DNA of 64,000 nt, taken from Allobosea sp. LC85. GTDB taxonomy: Bacteria; Pseudomonadota; Alphaproteobacteria; Rhizobiales; Beijerinckiaceae. Below the pieces are notes generated by a model. It saw only the letters and a program-made list of their open reading frames with translations. It ran no database searches and was not told the origin of the DNA. Both the position numbers and the translations under genes were made by a program. Positions 40,224 to 48,517 of this stretch are shown piece after piece; within the stretch, counting starts at the first letter, position 1, and each line of letters begins with the position of its first letter. The DNA is taken from contig NZ_JPKG01000047.1 in the NCBI RefSeq assembly GCF_000735605.1, positions 62,001 through 126,000 on the forward strand, in the 5' to 3' direction.

Positions 40224-41495
40224 ATGACCTCCCCCCGCAACCGCGAAAGCCTGAGCAGGCGCCGTTTCCTCGGCGCGGCCGGAATGGCTGGCGCGGGGCT
40301 GGCCGCCTCGGCCACTGGTGCCCGCGCCGGGGCTCCCGACCCGCTGATCACCGAGGTCCAGGACTGGAACCGCTATCTCGGCGAAGGCGTCGACAAGCGG
40401 CCCTACGGCATGCCCTCGCGCCACGAGAAGCATGTCATGCGCCGGGACGTCTCCTGGCTGACGGCATCCCCGGAATCCTCGGTCAACTTCACGCCGCTGC
40501 ATGAACTCGACGGCATCATCACGCCGTCCGGCCTGTGCTTCGAACGCCATCACGGCGGCATCGCCGATATCGAGCCGGCCAATCACCGCCTGATGATCCA
40601 CGGCCTCGTCGACAAGCCGCTGGTCTTCACCATGGAAGACATCCGGCGCATGCCCCGTCAGAACCGTGTCTACTTCCTCGAGTGCGCCGCCAATTCCGGC
40701 ATGGAATGGCGCGGCGCGCAGCTCAATGGCTGCCAGTTCACCCACGGCATGGTCCATAACGTCATGTATACGGGCGTGCCGCTGAGGGCTCTGCTCGAAG
40801 AAGCAGGCGTGAAGCCGACCGCCAAATGGCTGATGCTGGAAGGTGCGGATTCCTCCGGCATGAACCGTTCGCTTCCGCTTGAGAAGGCGCTCGGTGACGT
40901 GCTCATCGCCTTCGCCATGAATGGCGAGGCGTTGCGGCCCGAGCAGGGTTATCCGCTGCGTGCCGTCATCCCGGGCTGGGAGGGCAATCTCTGGGTCAAG
41001 TGGCTGCGCCGCATCGAAGTCGGCGACAAGCCCTGGATGGCGCGCGAGGAAACCTCGAAATACACCGACCTGCTGGCGGATGGCCGCTCGCGCCGCTTCA
41101 CCTTCATCATGGACGCCAAATCCGTGGTGACCAATCCCTCGCCGCAGGCGCCGCTGAAGCATAAGGGGCGCAACGTCCTTTCGGGGCTTGCCTGGTCTGG
41201 GCGCGGCACGATCAAGCGCGTCGACGTCACGCTCGACGGCGGCAAGAACTGGCAGAGCGCCCGCATCGACGGCCCCGTTCTCGACAAGTCGCTGACCCGC
41301 TTCTATGTCGATTTCGACTGGCCCGGCCAGGAACTGCTGATCCAGTCCCGCGCCATGGATTCCACCGGCTATGTCCAGCCGACCAAGGACGAGCTGCGCA
41401 AGCTGCGCGGCGTCAATTCCATCTACCACAACAACGGCATTCAGACCTGGCTCGTCCGGGCGAATGGGGAGACCGAGAATGTCGAGATCGCCTAA
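40224..41495 (+). CDS. soxC: sulfane dehydrogenase SoxC (molybdenum subunit)
   Basis: Molybdopterin enzyme of 423 residues of the sulfite-oxidase fold that oxidises the sulfane sulfur of SoxY-thiocysteine, taking six electrons. The signal is SLSRRRFLGAAGMAGAGLAA, Tat type. The molybdenum-coordinating Cys is in VYFLECAANSGMEWRG, with the typical GADSSGMNRSLPLEKAL after it; the Mo-cofactor dimerisation domain begins near residue 320 (RVDVTLDGGKNWQ). The C-terminus overlaps the start of soxD by 17 bases, so the two subunits are made together. Confidence 0.96.
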   Translation: MTSPRNRESLSRRRFLGAAGMAGAGLAASATGARAGAPDPLITEVQDWNRYLGEGVDKRPYGMPSRHEKHVMRRDVSWLTASPESSVNFTPLHELDGIITPSGLCFERHHGGIADIEPANHRLMIHGLVDKPLVFTMEDIRRMPRQNRVYFLECAANSGMEWRGAQLNGCQFTHGMVHNVMYTGVPLRALLEEAGVKPTAKWLMLEGADSSGMNRSLPLEKALGDVLIAFAMNGEALRPEQGYPLRAVIPGWEGNLWVKWLRRIEVGDKPWMAREETSKYTDLLADGRSRRFTFIMDAKSVVTNPSPQAPLKHKGRNVLSGLAWSGRGTIKRVDVTLDGGKNWQSARIDGPVLDKSLTRFYVDFDWPGQELLIQSRAMDSTGYVQPTKDELRKLRGVNSIYHNNGIQTWLVRANGETENVEIA

Positions 41496-42204
41496 GCTCG
41501 CCCTGCTTGCGGGTTTCGCGGCGCTCGCCGTCGTCGCAGCCGGCCCGTTGATCGCGCAACCGCAGAAGCAGGTCCAGCCCAAGCCGAAACCGCCTGTGGC
41601 CGAGCAGCCCGCGCATGCGAAACTCAATCTCGGCCGCCCGGCACTGCCCGAGGAGATCAAGGCCTGGGACATCGACATACGGCCGGACGGCATGGGCCTG
41701 CCGCCCGGCAAGGGCACGGTGAAGCAGGGCGACGAGATCTTCCAGACGCAATGCGCGAGCTGCCATGGCGAGTTCGGACAGGGCAATGGCCGCTGGCCCG
41801 TTCTGGCCGGCGGCCAGGGCAGCCTGACCTCGGACCGTCCGGAGAAGACGATCGGCTCATTCTGGCCCGATCTCTCCACCGTCTACGACTACATCCGCCG
41901 CGCCATGCCCTATGGCAATGCGCAGTCGCTCTCACCGGACGAGATCTACGCCCTGACGGCCTATCTGCTCTACCTCAACGACATCGTGAAGGACGAGGAG
42001 TTCGAACTGTCTGATAAGAATTTCACCAGCGTCAAACTCCCGAATGCCGCGACGTTCTATGACGACGACCGCGAGACCACCGAGAAGGCATTCTGGGGCA
42101 AGGAGCCCTGCATGAAGGACTGCAAGTCCGAGGCGAAGATCACCGGGCGCGCCGCCGTGCTCGACGTGACACCCGATTCCAAGACCGCCCCCAAGGTGGA
42201 TTGA
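41479..42204 (+). CDS. soxD: sulfane dehydrogenase cytochrome c subunit SoxD
   Basis: Periplasmic cytochrome of 241 residues that takes electrons from SoxC. The signal runs through PKLALLAGFAALAVVAAGP. The single heme site is TQCASCHGEFGQGNGRWP, and the axial Met is probably in YIRRAMPYGNAQSL. The end of the protein has a Cys pair in KEPCMKDCKSEAKI but no second CxxCH, so it is shorter than the diheme SoxD of Paracoccus. A separate monoheme cytochrome gene follows directly. Confidence 0.93.
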   Translation: MSRSPKLALLAGFAALAVVAAGPLIAQPQKQVQPKPKPPVAEQPAHAKLNLGRPALPEEIKAWDIDIRPDGMGLPPGKGTVKQGDEIFQTQCASCHGEFGQGNGRWPVLAGGQGSLTSDRPEKTIGSFWPDLSTVYDYIRRAMPYGNAQSLSPDEIYALTAYLLYLNDIVKDEEFELSDKNFTSVKLPNAATFYDDDRETTEKAFWGKEPCMKDCKSEAKITGRAAVLDVTPDSKTAPKVD

Positions 42205-42554
42205 TGGGGGCAGGCAGCGCCATCGCAGAGCGTCCCTCTCGAGCGGCCCTGGCCGCGCTGGCTGGTTTCGCGGCGCTCATCCCCTCGGTAACCTGCGCGC
42301 AGGCGGCCGGCGATCGCGCGCTCGGCGAGTATCTTTCATCGGAATGCACCGCCTGCCACCAGACCAGCGGGCGCCATGATGGGGGTATTCCCGCCATCAT
42401 CGGCCTTCCTTCCGACCAGTTCATCGCATTGATGAACAGCTACAAGGACAGGCAGCGTGAGAACCAGGTGATGCGCACCATCGCCGGGCGCCTGACCCGG
42501 GAAGAGGTCGAGGCGCTGGCAAGCTATTACGGTAGCCTCAAACCAGCTCAATAG
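42204..42554 (+). CDS. monoheme c-type cytochrome, FccA/SoxE-like
   Basis: Small periplasmic cytochrome of 116 residues: a hydrophobic signal (AALAALAGFAALIPSV), then the heme site SSECTACHQTSGRHDGG, and a C-terminal GIPAIIGLPSDQFIALMNSYKDRQREN followed by VMRTIAGRLTREEVEALASYY. The GIP..I.GLP and VM..IA patterns match the cytochrome subunit of flavocytochrome c sulfide dehydrogenase (FccA). SoxE of Paracoccus is a diheme relative. The ATG overlaps the soxD stop by one base. It is the likely electron acceptor of SoxF encoded two genes downstream. Confidence 0.85.
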   Translation: MGAGSAIAERPSRAALAALAGFAALIPSVTCAQAAGDRALGEYLSSECTACHQTSGRHDGGIPAIIGLPSDQFIALMNSYKDRQRENQVMRTIAGRLTREEVEALASYYGSLKPAQ

Positions 42555-42587
42555 ATCGGATGCCGGCGAAACCCGAGGGAGGGTCAA

Positions 42588-43112
42588 ATGTCACATTCAT
42601 TCGCGGACTCCACTCGTCGCAGCATGCTTCTGGCAGCGGCCTCCGGTCTTGCTGCAGCCGCAACACCAGCGCTTGCTGCGCCGCGCGACCTCAAGCTCAC
42701 GGACCTCCAGAAGGAGGCTGATATCGCCTGTGTCTATCATTGCGATTTCGGCGATCCGCCGCGCTTCGTGCAGATGCTGACCAACATCGCAAACCACTAC
42801 TTCGCCTATGGCGCCGACCCGTTTGCCCTGCAACTGGTCGTCGTCGCGCACGGGCCGGGCGTGAAGTTCTTCCTCAACGATCTCGCCGACACCAGTTGGC
42901 GCGACGAGGTCATGGTGCCCAAGATCTTCGAGCGGATCGAGGATGTCGCGAAGAACGGACTCAAGGTTCATCTCTGCGAGATCACCTTCGATCGACTGAA
43001 GCTCGACAAGGCCAAGGCTCGCAATGCCGAGTTCATCAGCTTCGTGCCGTCGGGCGTGGCAGCCGTGGCTGCGCTGCAGGCCAAGGGCTTTGGCTACATG
43101 AAAGTCGGATAG
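42588..43112 (+). CDS. exported DsrE-like family protein in the sox cluster
   Basis: Protein of 174 residues with an N-terminal STRRSMLLAAASGLAAAATPALA, a Tat-type signal, and a DsrE/DsrF-like core (KEADIACVYHCDFGDPPRFVQMLTNIANHYFAYG, then FALQLVVVAHGPGVKFFL). A Cys in VHLCEITFDRLKL stands at the end of the strand where DsrE-type sulfurtransferases bind sulfur, although two other cysteines occur near the start of the mature part. Such genes recur between soxE and soxF in alphaproteobacteria. It may carry or deliver sulfane sulfur to SoxF. Confidence 0.85.
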   Translation: MSHSFADSTRRSMLLAAASGLAAAATPALAAPRDLKLTDLQKEADIACVYHCDFGDPPRFVQMLTNIANHYFAYGADPFALQLVVVAHGPGVKFFLNDLADTSWRDEVMVPKIFERIEDVAKNGLKVHLCEITFDRLKLDKAKARNAEFISFVPSGVAAVAALQAKGFGYMKVG

Positions 43113-43175
43113 GCCCAAAGAAGGCCTGCCGGGATCAGGACCACCGGATTCACTGACGACAATGGGGAGAGAGAG

Positions 43176-44453
43176 ATGCTGATCGATCGCCGTTCACTGG
43201 TTCTGTCCGGGCTGGCGCTCTCCGGAGCGACAACCCTTGGCGCCCCTGCAGTGCTCGGCCAGGCCAAGCCGCGCGTCGTCGTGGTCGGGGGCGGCGCAGG
43301 CGGTGCGACGGCAGCCCGCTACATCGCCAAGGACAGCAACGGCGCCATTGCGGTGACCTTGGTCGAGGAGAACGAGCGCTACCAGACCTGCTTTCACTCC
43401 AACCTCTATATCGGCGGATTCAAGAGCTATGATGAGATCGTCCATGGCTATGACGCGCTGGCCAGGAACAACGGCATCACGCTTGTCCGCGCCCGCGCCA
43501 CCGCGATCGACCGCGACAAGAAGGAGGTCGTGCTCTCCACCGGCGAACGCCTGCCCTATGATCGGCTCGTGCTCTCTCCAGGCATCGACCTCAAATATGA
43601 TTCCGTCCCCGGCTGGTCGAAGGAGGCCGAGGAGGCGATGCCGCATGGCTGGAAGCCAGGCCGCCAGACGCAACTGATCAAGGAGCGGCTCGACGCGGTG
43701 CCGGATGGCGGCCTGATCGTGATGATCACTCCACCCAATCCCTATCGCTGCCCGCCAGGTCCCTATGAGCGCGCCTCGATGTTCGCTCATGTCCTGATGA
43801 AGACCGGCCGCAAACAGGCGAAGATCGTCATCCTCGATCCGAAGGAGAGCTTCTCCAAGCAGGGCGTCTTCCAGCCCGACTGGGAGAAACGCTACGGCAC
43901 GATGATCGAGTGGCTCGGCCCCAAAGTGCATGACGGCATCAAGTCGGTCGATCCGAAGACCAACAGCGTCGTGACCGGCTTCGAGACCTACAGGAACTGT
44001 GCCTTCGTCAATGTGATCCCGGCCCAGATGGCGGGCGCGATCGCGCGCGAGGCCGGCCTTGCGCCTGCCGGCGGCTATTGCGCCATCGATCCCGCCACGA
44101 TGAAGTCGGCAGCCGATCCCACCATCTTCGTCCTCGGCGATGCCTGCATCGCTGGTGACATGCCGAAATCCGCCTTCTCTGCCAACAGCCAGGCCAAGGT
44201 TGCGGCCATGGTCATCCGCGGCGAATTGTCCGGGTCGCGCACCTTCCCGCCACGCTACGTCAACACCTGCTGGAGCCTGGTCGACACCGACGACGCCATC
44301 AAGGTTGGCGGTCGATATGAGCCGAAAGACGGCAAAATCGCCGCTGTCGAGACCTTTGTCTCGCAACCCGACGAGAGCGACGAGCTGCGCAAGCAGACCC
44401 AGGCCGAGAACATCGGCTGGTATGCCGGCATCACCGCCGACATGTTCACGTGA
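43176..44453 (+). CDS. soxF: flavocytochrome c sulfide dehydrogenase flavoprotein SoxF
   Basis: FAD enzyme of 425 residues of the FccB family that oxidises sulfide and helps speed the Sox system. A Tat signal is seen in DRRSLVLSGLALSGATTL. The ADP-binding loop is VVVVGGGAGGATAARYIA. A Cys in YQTCFHSNLYIGG stands where FccB binds FAD covalently, and the redox-active Cys pair is recognisable in PPNPYRCPPGPYERASM and VNTCWSLVD. The second FAD region is IFVLGDACIAG. It works with the FccA-like cytochrome encoded upstream. Confidence 0.94.
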   Translation: MLIDRRSLVLSGLALSGATTLGAPAVLGQAKPRVVVVGGGAGGATAARYIAKDSNGAIAVTLVEENERYQTCFHSNLYIGGFKSYDEIVHGYDALARNNGITLVRARATAIDRDKKEVVLSTGERLPYDRLVLSPGIDLKYDSVPGWSKEAEEAMPHGWKPGRQTQLIKERLDAVPDGGLIVMITPPNPYRCPPGPYERASMFAHVLMKTGRKQAKIVILDPKESFSKQGVFQPDWEKRYGTMIEWLGPKVHDGIKSVDPKTNSVVTGFETYRNCAFVNVIPAQMAGAIAREAGLAPAGGYCAIDPATMKSAADPTIFVLGDACIAGDMPKSAFSANSQAKVAAMVIRGELSGSRTFPPRYVNTCWSLVDTDDAIKVGGRYEPKDGKIAAVETFVSQPDESDELRKQTQAENIGWYAGITADMFT

Positions 44454-44527
44454 TTGGCCCAGGCTCCGATTAGAAGCATTCTGAATTTTCCGCCGCCGAT
44501 TCCGCGCGGTCTGCCTAAGAAGGAACC

Positions 44528-44920
44528 ATGATGAAAGCGATTGCCTGCGTCACGATCCTGATCGCTGCCGCGATCTTCGGGAACTCAGCCCAAGCCCAGG
44601 ATGTCGCCGCCGGCGAGCGCTCCTGGAACAAGTGCCGCGCCTGCCACCAGCTCGGCGAAAGCGCCAAGAACGCGGTGGGGCCGGTCCTGAACGGTCTCTT
44701 CGGCCGGCATTCCGGCTCCATCGAGGGCTACAGCTACTCCACCGCCAACAAGAACTCCGGCATCACCTGGGATGAGGCCGTCTTCGCCGAGTACATCAAG
44801 GATCCGCGGGCCAAGATCCCCGGCACCAAGATGGTCTTCGCCGGCATCAAGAACGAGCAGGAGATCAAGGATCTCACCGCCTTCCTCAAGCAGTACGACA
44901 AGGACGGCAAGAAGATGTGA
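44528..44920 (+). CDS. class I c-type cytochrome (c2/c550-like)
   Basis: Soluble periplasmic electron carrier of 130 residues. The signal is MKAIACVTILIAAAIFGNSAQ, the heme site is NKCRACHQLGESAKNAVGP, and the axial Met is in IPGTKMVFAGIKNEQEI near the C-terminus, all as in mitochondrial-type cytochrome c2. Two adjacent ATG codons are possible; AAGGA precedes both. It lies 74 bases after soxF and is a good candidate for the acceptor that hands Sox electrons to an oxidase. Confidence 0.92.
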   Translation: MMKAIACVTILIAAAIFGNSAQAQDVAAGERSWNKCRACHQLGESAKNAVGPVLNGLFGRHSGSIEGYSYSTANKNSGITWDEAVFAEYIKDPRAKIPGTKMVFAGIKNEQEIKDLTAFLKQYDKDGKKM

Positions 44921-45081
44921 GCTGAAGCCAGCCTCGATCAGGCCGGAGACCGATACCTGCGCGACGACGGGGGCTGCCCTGTCGTCGCGTCGCTTGTTCC
45001 GCCCGACGTATTTTGGCATGAGCGCTCGCAGGCGTTCCGAGTGCGGAACGGATTTTCTGCTCGCAAGCCAAGGCTCCCGCC

Positions 45082-45375
45082 ATGTCGGACACGAAGCGCC
45101 CCCGCATTGCCATCACCTACTGCACGCAGTGCAACTGGCTGCTGCGCTCGGCCTGGATGGCGCAGGAACTGCTCTCGACCTTCGGCCCCGATCTTGGCGA
45201 AGTCGCGCTCCTGCCGGGTACAGGCGGGACCTTTCAGATCCATTATGACGACGTGCTGATCTGGGACCGCAAGAATGACGGCGGCTTTCCCGACGTGAAG
45301 GCGCTGAAGCAGCGCGTGCGCGACCGCCTCGACCCCGGCCGCGACCTCGGCCATCTCGACCAGAGCCACGGCTGA
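45082..45375 (+). CDS. SelT/SelW/SelH family (Rdx) protein
   Basis: Small thioredoxin-like protein of 97 residues. The redox motif is ITYCTQCNWLLRSAWMAQELL, a CxxC in place of the CxxU of selenoprotein W. The GTGGTFQIHYDDVLIWDRK segment is the second family signature. It is cytoplasmic and its substrate is unknown. It follows the sox-linked cytochrome on the same strand, but after a 161-base gap; linkage to sulfur metabolism is only suggestive. Confidence 0.9.
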   Translation: MSDTKRPRIAITYCTQCNWLLRSAWMAQELLSTFGPDLGEVALLPGTGGTFQIHYDDVLIWDRKNDGGFPDVKALKQRVRDRLDPGRDLGHLDQSHG

Positions 45376-45459
45376 GCGGGCGTCCTCGAGCGAAGCTCAC
45401 GGCCCCGCACCCGGCCTGGGCAGATAACAGCTGTCGGACACGCGACTGTCTGCCCTGCC

Positions 45460-46203
45460 TTACCGCCTGGTGCCTGGCAAGTTGAAGCTCAGGACCGCGA
45501 GCTCTGTCCTGTTATGCGCACCGAGCTTGCGCATGACATTGCGGACATGGACCTTGACGGTGCTTTCCTTCAGGTCGAGCTCATAGGCGATCACCTTGTT
45601 CGCCTTGCCATGCTGCACGGCCTCCAGCACCGCCGCCTGCCGAGGCGTGAACATCGGCCGCGGCCCGGCAGCGTCTCCCGGCTTGCCCGCGCGGCGCGAC
45701 AGCAGACTTCCGGACGGGATGAACACGCCGCCCGAACGCACCAGACTCATCGCGCCGCGTGCCACGTCGAGGCTGAGCGTTGTCGGGATATAGCCCTTCG
45801 CACCGGTGGCGATGGCCTCCAGCATCTCGTCGACGTCCTCGGTATCCGAAAGGAGGACCAGTGAGATGTCGCCATCGCCGGCGAGATCCTCGATCTCCCG
45901 CTCGATCTCCTTGCGGCAGCGCGGACCGCTGACATAACGCAGGACTACCGTTCCCGGTCGCGGCGGACATGGCCGTTCGCGCCGCCATTCGGCCAGCGAC
46001 GAAAAAGTCTCGACCTCGTAATCGCGACTCTGGGAGAGCAGGGATGAAGCCAGGCAATCACGGATCAATTGCCTGGCTTCGATGATGATGATGGAGGCCG
46101 GCTGCTCGCGAAGACGAGAAATGTCTTCGGTTCCCGAGCGAAGCGAAGAAGGCCGCCTATCGGCCATGAGCGGCAGATTCTCATGTACATTTTCAAATAT
46201 CAT
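45460..46203 (-). CDS. NarL/LuxR family regulator with degenerate receiver domain
   Basis: DNA-binding protein of 247 residues. The C-terminal HTH is FTPRQAAVLEAVQHGKANKVIAYELDLKESTVKVHVRNVMRKLGA, a canonical GerE-type domain. The N-terminal part has receiver-like folds (ASIIIIEARQLIRDCLASSL, then SLVLLSDTEDVDEMLEAIATGAKGYIP), but the acidic pair at the first strand is reduced to one Glu, and the phospho-acceptor position reads VVLRYVSG without Asp. It may therefore not be phosphorylated. It is preceded by an AT-rich promoter region and stands before polysaccharide-type sugar genes. Confidence 0.85.
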   Translation of the reverse strand: MIFENVHENLPLMADRRPSSLRSGTEDISRLREQPASIIIIEARQLIRDCLASSLLSQSRDYEVETFSSLAEWRRERPCPPRPGTVVLRYVSGPRCRKEIEREIEDLAGDGDISLVLLSDTEDVDEMLEAIATGAKGYIPTTLSLDVARGAMSLVRSGGVFIPSGSLLSRRAGKPGDAAGPRPMFTPRQAAVLEAVQHGKANKVIAYELDLKESTVKVHVRNVMRKLGAHNRTELAVLSFNLPGTRR

Positions 46204-46398
46204 AACAATATCCTTGAATTAAAACTACATCGCCTCGTAATTTTGCCAGAATTAAGTCTAAATGGAGAAGTGCCGCCGCTTTCCCCATATATTCAATTTT
46301 ACATACATTCTAAGGTGACGAAAGAAAATTATTAACAATAACCAACAAATGTTTCCATTCTGATCTCCACCTTGGAAAAATAACTTCTGAACGCCATG
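46204..46398. promoter_or_regulatory. AT-rich promoter region of the NarL/LuxR-type gene
   Basis: 195 bases with no gene between the Crp/Fnr gene stop and the regulator start. They are much richer in A and T than the surrounding DNA, with runs such as TATTCAATTTTACATACATT and AAAGAAAATTATTAACAATA. Such islands in GC-rich genomes often bind nucleoid silencers such as MucR or H-NS-like proteins; this is inference. Confidence 0.5.
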
Positions 46399-47172
46399 TC
46401 AAAGCACGGTCTCAGCCTCTGCCCCATTGACGGAAAGACCAGCCATACGGCGCAGGCGCTCCATGTCGTGAATGCTGAACTGGCCCGCCGCGAAGGACAT
46501 CACCCGCTCAGCCTGCAGGAACTGCATGACGCGATGCAGGTGGACGCCAGTCACCCCGCAGGCCTCTGCCAGATGGCGTTTGCTGAGCGGGGTCTTGAAG
46601 CTTCCGTCATGCATCAGCCCTCGGATCAGCAGCCGGTCGTGCAACGTCACGACGAAATGCGCGAGCGCGCGAGAGGTCCGCCCCGCACCGAGTGCTGTCA
46701 GCGAATCCACGAGGCGGCGCCGACCGGCAACCGCAGCGCGCGTGATGCTCCGCATGAAGCTCTCGTGCCGGAACATCTCGTCGACTCTCGCCGGCGCAAA
46801 ACTGCACAGCATGACGGGCGTAAGGGCAATGATGGTGCTCTCTGACGGGCCCACCATGACCGTATCGAGGCCGATGAGGTCCCCAGGAAGGAGGATGGCG
46901 ACGAGCTGACGCTCGCCGGATCCCAGAGCCCGGTACTCCGCGGCCCAGCCGGAAAACAGCGTGAACAGCCCAGGCCGCGCGCCTCGTTCCAGGATCACGC
47001 TATTGGCTTCCGAGAACCTTTGCCCCTGCTTGAACTCTTCCAGTGTCGTGGCGTCCGCGTCCGACACGCCATGGAGGGCGGGAATCTGCCGCAACGGGCA
47101 TGTCAGGCACCACACGCGCTCCCGCGCGACGCCCGCATGGTTCGACGCTACGACCGACTGGATCCGATGCAT
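46399..47172 (-). CDS. Crp/Fnr family transcriptional regulator
   Basis: Regulator of 257 residues: a cyclic-nucleotide-binding-type beta domain (FSEANSVILERGARPGLFTLFSGWAAEYRAL with ILLPGDLIGLDTVM) and a C-terminal winged helix (LSKRHLAEACGVTGVHLHRVMQFLQAERVM). Two cysteines near the N-terminus (VWCLTCPLRQIP) form a CxxCPLR motif frequent in this branch; four-Cys FNR iron-sulfur binding is not evident. The ATG at 47172 follows GGAGGAGG; the upstream TTG is less likely. An 18-bp palindrome 36 bases upstream may be its own operator. Confidence 0.9.
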   Translation of the reverse strand: MHRIQSVVASNHAGVARERVWCLTCPLRQIPALHGVSDADATTLEEFKQGQRFSEANSVILERGARPGLFTLFSGWAAEYRALGSGERQLVAILLPGDLIGLDTVMVGPSESTIIALTPVMLCSFAPARVDEMFRHESFMRSITRAAVAGRRRLVDSLTALGAGRTSRALAHFVVTLHDRLLIRGLMHDGSFKTPLSKRHLAEACGVTGVHLHRVMQFLQAERVMSFAAGQFSIHDMERLRRMAGLSVNGAEAETVL

Positions 47173-47207
47173 AACCTCCTCCGCCAAGGCTGCGCGATGG
47201 CCCGAGA

Positions 47208-47225
47208 GGTTAACTTATGTTAACC
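47208..47225. promoter_or_regulatory. 18-bp palindrome upstream of the crp/fnr gene
   Basis: GGTTAACTTATGTTAACC has perfect 7-bp arms GGTTAAC / GTTAACC with a 4-base centre, 36 bases before the start of the Crp/Fnr-type gene. The size is typical of a dimeric HTH operator and would suit autoregulation. Confidence 0.6.
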
Positions 47226-47393
47226 GCCAATCCCCGATAAGCTGCATTTGTCGGACCCAGTTTCGACCGCTCCATTGTACTTTAGCGCCCCAGAGGACTC
47301 CTGGAGGGCGCCTGCACCGTCCGATGGTGCGTGAAGCTGGCAGCTGCGTCGTATCGCGCGTTTGGTCCACGTCCAGCGGCGGCGATCGACGGC

Positions 47394-48517
47394 TCACGCA
47401 TCGACCGGGTGAAAATGCCGCTCCTCACAACGCCGAATGAGGGCGGAAGCAACCCGCGCCACCTGGGGCGCGACAAGTTCCGGGAAGATCGGCAGCGAGA
47501 GAAAGCGCCGCGCCAGCCGCTCCGAGACTGGGAAGTCGCCAGGCTCGTAACCCAGCCCGGCATAGGCCGGCTGCAGATGAACCGGGCGAGGATAGTGAAT
47601 GCCGGTCGACACGCCTGCCTTGGCGAGTTCCGTCCGCAGCCTGTCCCGCTCTTCGCTCTGGATCGCGTAGACATGAAAGACGTGTTCCGCACGCCGGGCC
47701 GGAGCCGGTAGCTGCAGTTCGGTGTCCCCGAGCAGCCGCTCATAGGCCGCGGCGATCCGTCTGCGCTTCTGTGTCCAGCCATCGAGATAGGGCAGCTTGA
47801 CCTGCAGCGCCACGGCCTGGATCGCGTCGAGGCGCAAGTTGAAGCCGGGCCTGACGTGATTGGATCTTCCCTCCTGCCCCCAGTCGCGCAAGCTGCGCAG
47901 CAGCCGTGCGGCGTTGGAATCGTGAGTGACCACCGCGCCCCCTCGCCACAGGCTCCGAGATTCTTGCCGGGATAGAAGCTGAAGCAGCCATATGAGCCGA
48001 ACGCGCCTGCCCGTATCCCGTCGCGTTCCGCACCATGAGCCTGGGCAGCGTCCTCGATCACGGTGATTCCGTAGCGATTGGCGATGGCGCCAATCGCCGC
48101 CATATCGGCGAGCCTGCCATGGAGATGGACGGGCACGACTGCACGGGTCAGCGGCGTGATTGCGGCCTCGAAAGCTTCCGGCGACATGGTGAAGCTGTTG
48201 GGATCGACGTCGACCAGAACCGCCTTTGCGCCCGCATAGTGGATCGCGGCCACCGTGGCGACGAAGGTCATGGGCACCGTGATCACCTCGTCCCCCGGCT
48301 CGACACCGGCCGCGAGCAGGGCCAGATGCAGTGCTGCCGTGCCGCTGCTGACAGCCACGGCTTCGCCGACACCGCAATATTCAGCGAAGGCTCGTTCGAA
48401 GGCCGCGACCGGTTCGCCCAGGACATAATTGCCGCTGCGCAGGAACGACAGGATCGCCGCCTCGAGCGGCTCCTGCACCGTCTTGAACTGAGCTTTCAGA
48501 TCGAGGAATGGAATCAT
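47394..48517 (-). pseudogene. DegT/DnrJ/EryC1/StrS aminotransferase, frameshifted
   Basis: PLP-dependent sugar aminotransferase, read in two frames. The first frame (about residues 1-192) gives MIPFLDLKAQFKTVQEPLEA, AVSSGTAALHLALLAAGVEPGDE, and the PLP-Lys region FSFYPGKNLGACGEG. After that only the +1-shifted frame continues with family sequence (AVVTHDSNAARLLRSLRDWG, then FNLRLDAIQAVALQVKLPYLDGW) to the normal end. The break falls in a run of five C (47938-47942) that would need six. If the base is real, the gene is inactive; if it is a sequencing error, an intact enzyme of about 374 residues results. It is paired with the acyltransferase upstream. Confidence 0.85.

Noticed and set aside
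39999..41879. Minus-strand open frame of 626 codons opposite soxC/soxD
   Set aside because: The plus strand carries clear soxC and soxD; the antisense frame shows no homology pattern.
46069..46335. Small plus-strand frame of 88 codons in the AT-rich region
   Set aside because: Half of it is antisense to the NarL-type gene and the rest is promoter DNA; no ribosome-binding site or family pattern.
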